Assembly: GCA_040954595.2 (NCBI GenBank)
Contig: CM082580.2
Coordinates: 10,602,001 to 10,666,000 of the forward strand
Length of the DNA stretch: 64,000 nucleotides
Direction: 5' to 3'
Source of the DNA: Balanoglossus misakiensis
Lineage: Eukaryota > Hemichordata
Below the pieces are notes generated by a model. It saw only the letters and a list, made by a program, of their open reading frames with translations, was not told where the DNA came from and did not search any database. The stretch's first letter is position 1. Each line of letters opens with the position of its first letter. This document shows positions 62,901-64,000 of the stretch, one piece after another. The translations under genes and the position numbers were made by a program.

Positions 62901-64000
62901 TCACTCAGCCCTAAAGTATAACAAATGCAGCTTCGAGTGAAATCTCCCATTTGGCGGAAAAGGATTATGAAGAAATCTAGCCCATTTTTCACTGCCGCGT
63001 CTAGTGCCAACAGCTTGGGACTTTGAAATACCGGGTAAAAATTTGCAGAAATACGCATGCAATCATCAATCAGGGTTTACTTCATTAATGCTTGCAATGC
63101 TATATAGAATTGTAAAATATGTCAAGGTGATTTCACCTTCCAATTGATGCACTAAAAGGATACAAAAGCTTTCATCCATTGCGCAGAGATGACCGTGCTG
63201 TGCTTCTAAGTGTTTACAGACTTTCACAATTCTGGAAAATCCCCGTCTCAGCCCCCAACTGGCAGTCAAGATTGTAAATTACTGTGTTTGTGGATTACTT
63301 TAAGAGTACAATGCATTAGCTTGCCATAGACGTGCCATCTGACCCGTGGTGTAGACTCTTTCAGGGACAAACCATAGCATTTTAGGGAGGGCAAGTAGTC
63401 AGAGAATTAATATGATTAATAGAAAAATGACAAGACTATCATTGATTTGAAATTAAAGTCCATATACCAAGTATACTTCGGGTACTATATGTGGATATGT
63501 GAAATTGGAGATACATGTAGCCATGTTTCAAAAAGTTTGTTAACCAAAATTTCTGAGTGAATTTCTACATTTTCATGTTATGGCTAAATTTTGCAAAGGT
63601 GACAGTGTACCTTTAAATCTTCACACAGTAAAATTTAATAACTTGCAGGAGAGTCATTTCGTGTTTCATGGTATTAGTTGAACTTTAAGCTTATTCTGAA
63701 AGTGAGTCATCCCTCTTCTCGCTGTTACAATATAATTCAAAAGTTGATAAATGGAAAAAATCAAATTGAGAATTCTTCCCATCGTTGCAATAAACCGTGA
63801 AATCCAATCAATCAATATGAATATAGCATTGCCTGAGCAGCTGCCGTCCTAATATATTCCCTCAGATTTTATCTGAATAATGGATCAGTAATGTCATATT
63901 AGGCTTCACAAGGTGGCGTGTTCACAAACATGATTAAGTGACTGTTCATAGACACATTTTTGCTGCTCAATTTTTCCTGATAACTTGGCTGACTTCAATT
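59938..64000. other. AT-rich non-coding region to the window end
   Basis: No supported genes. The longest open frame (60133-60543, minus, 136 codons) has no recognisable domain and lies in typical intron-like sequence. The rest contains only short chance frames. Confidence 0.4.

Overview
The window looks like nuclear DNA from an animal, most likely a marine invertebrate deuterostome (hemichordate, cephalochordate or similar). The protein-coding genes are split into short exons with GT-AG introns. There is a replication-dependent H2A/H2B pair with metazoan histone 3' stem-loops. One gene is an ST8Sia-type alpha-2,8-sialyltransferase, a family best represented in deuterostomes, and two are ITM2/BRI-like BRICHOS membrane proteins. 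Microsatellites, poly-C tracts and worn retroelement pieces fill the rest. The species cannot be fixed from the sequence alone.

Layout. 1-9739 is one uninterrupted satellite array of about 112 copies of an 87-bp AT-rich monomer, with superimposed higher-order periodicity (1478 bp and others). 9740-26290 is mostly non-coding; it holds a plausible promoter and 5' leader exon near 11.4-11.8 kb and several simple repeats. 26295-26648 (+) is a single coding exon for a 117-residue secreted peptide precursor with eight cysteines. 29329-40912 (-) contains two tandem paralogous seven-exon genes, here called BRICHOS-A (333 aa) and BRICHOS-B (371 aa). They share exon phases, a type II membrane anchor, a BRICHOS domain and a furin-type site lying exactly at the last exon junction, but the peptides predicted to be released differ completely. 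A perfect 903-bp tandem duplication (33064-34869) has doubled the first exon and upstream region of BRICHOS-A.

41.77-42.34 kb is a 5'-truncated LINE remnant. 42587-43638 is a divergent H2B(-)/H2A(+) pair with a shared 305-bp promoter, an H2B octamer, TATA boxes, and matching hairpins and stem-loops. 44154-46782 (-) is the sialyltransferase in six coding exons (358 aa). 49216-51779 (-) is a mitochondrial class I release factor of the MTRF1L type in six exons (483 aa). Its first exon overlaps a second coding-like frame that ends in its own stop. From about 51.85 kb to the end I see no firm gene, only diverged repeats and a weak candidate for the 5' leader of a plus-strand gene (56.4 and 59.8 kb).

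The genes do not form one pathway. The most unusual features are the paired BRICHOS pro-proteins with exchanged cargo peptides, the perfect duplication of a promoter plus first exon, the overlapping frame in the release-factor exon, and the hierarchical satellite. All exon models are my own reading of splice sites and protein similarity remembered from the families; no database search was run.
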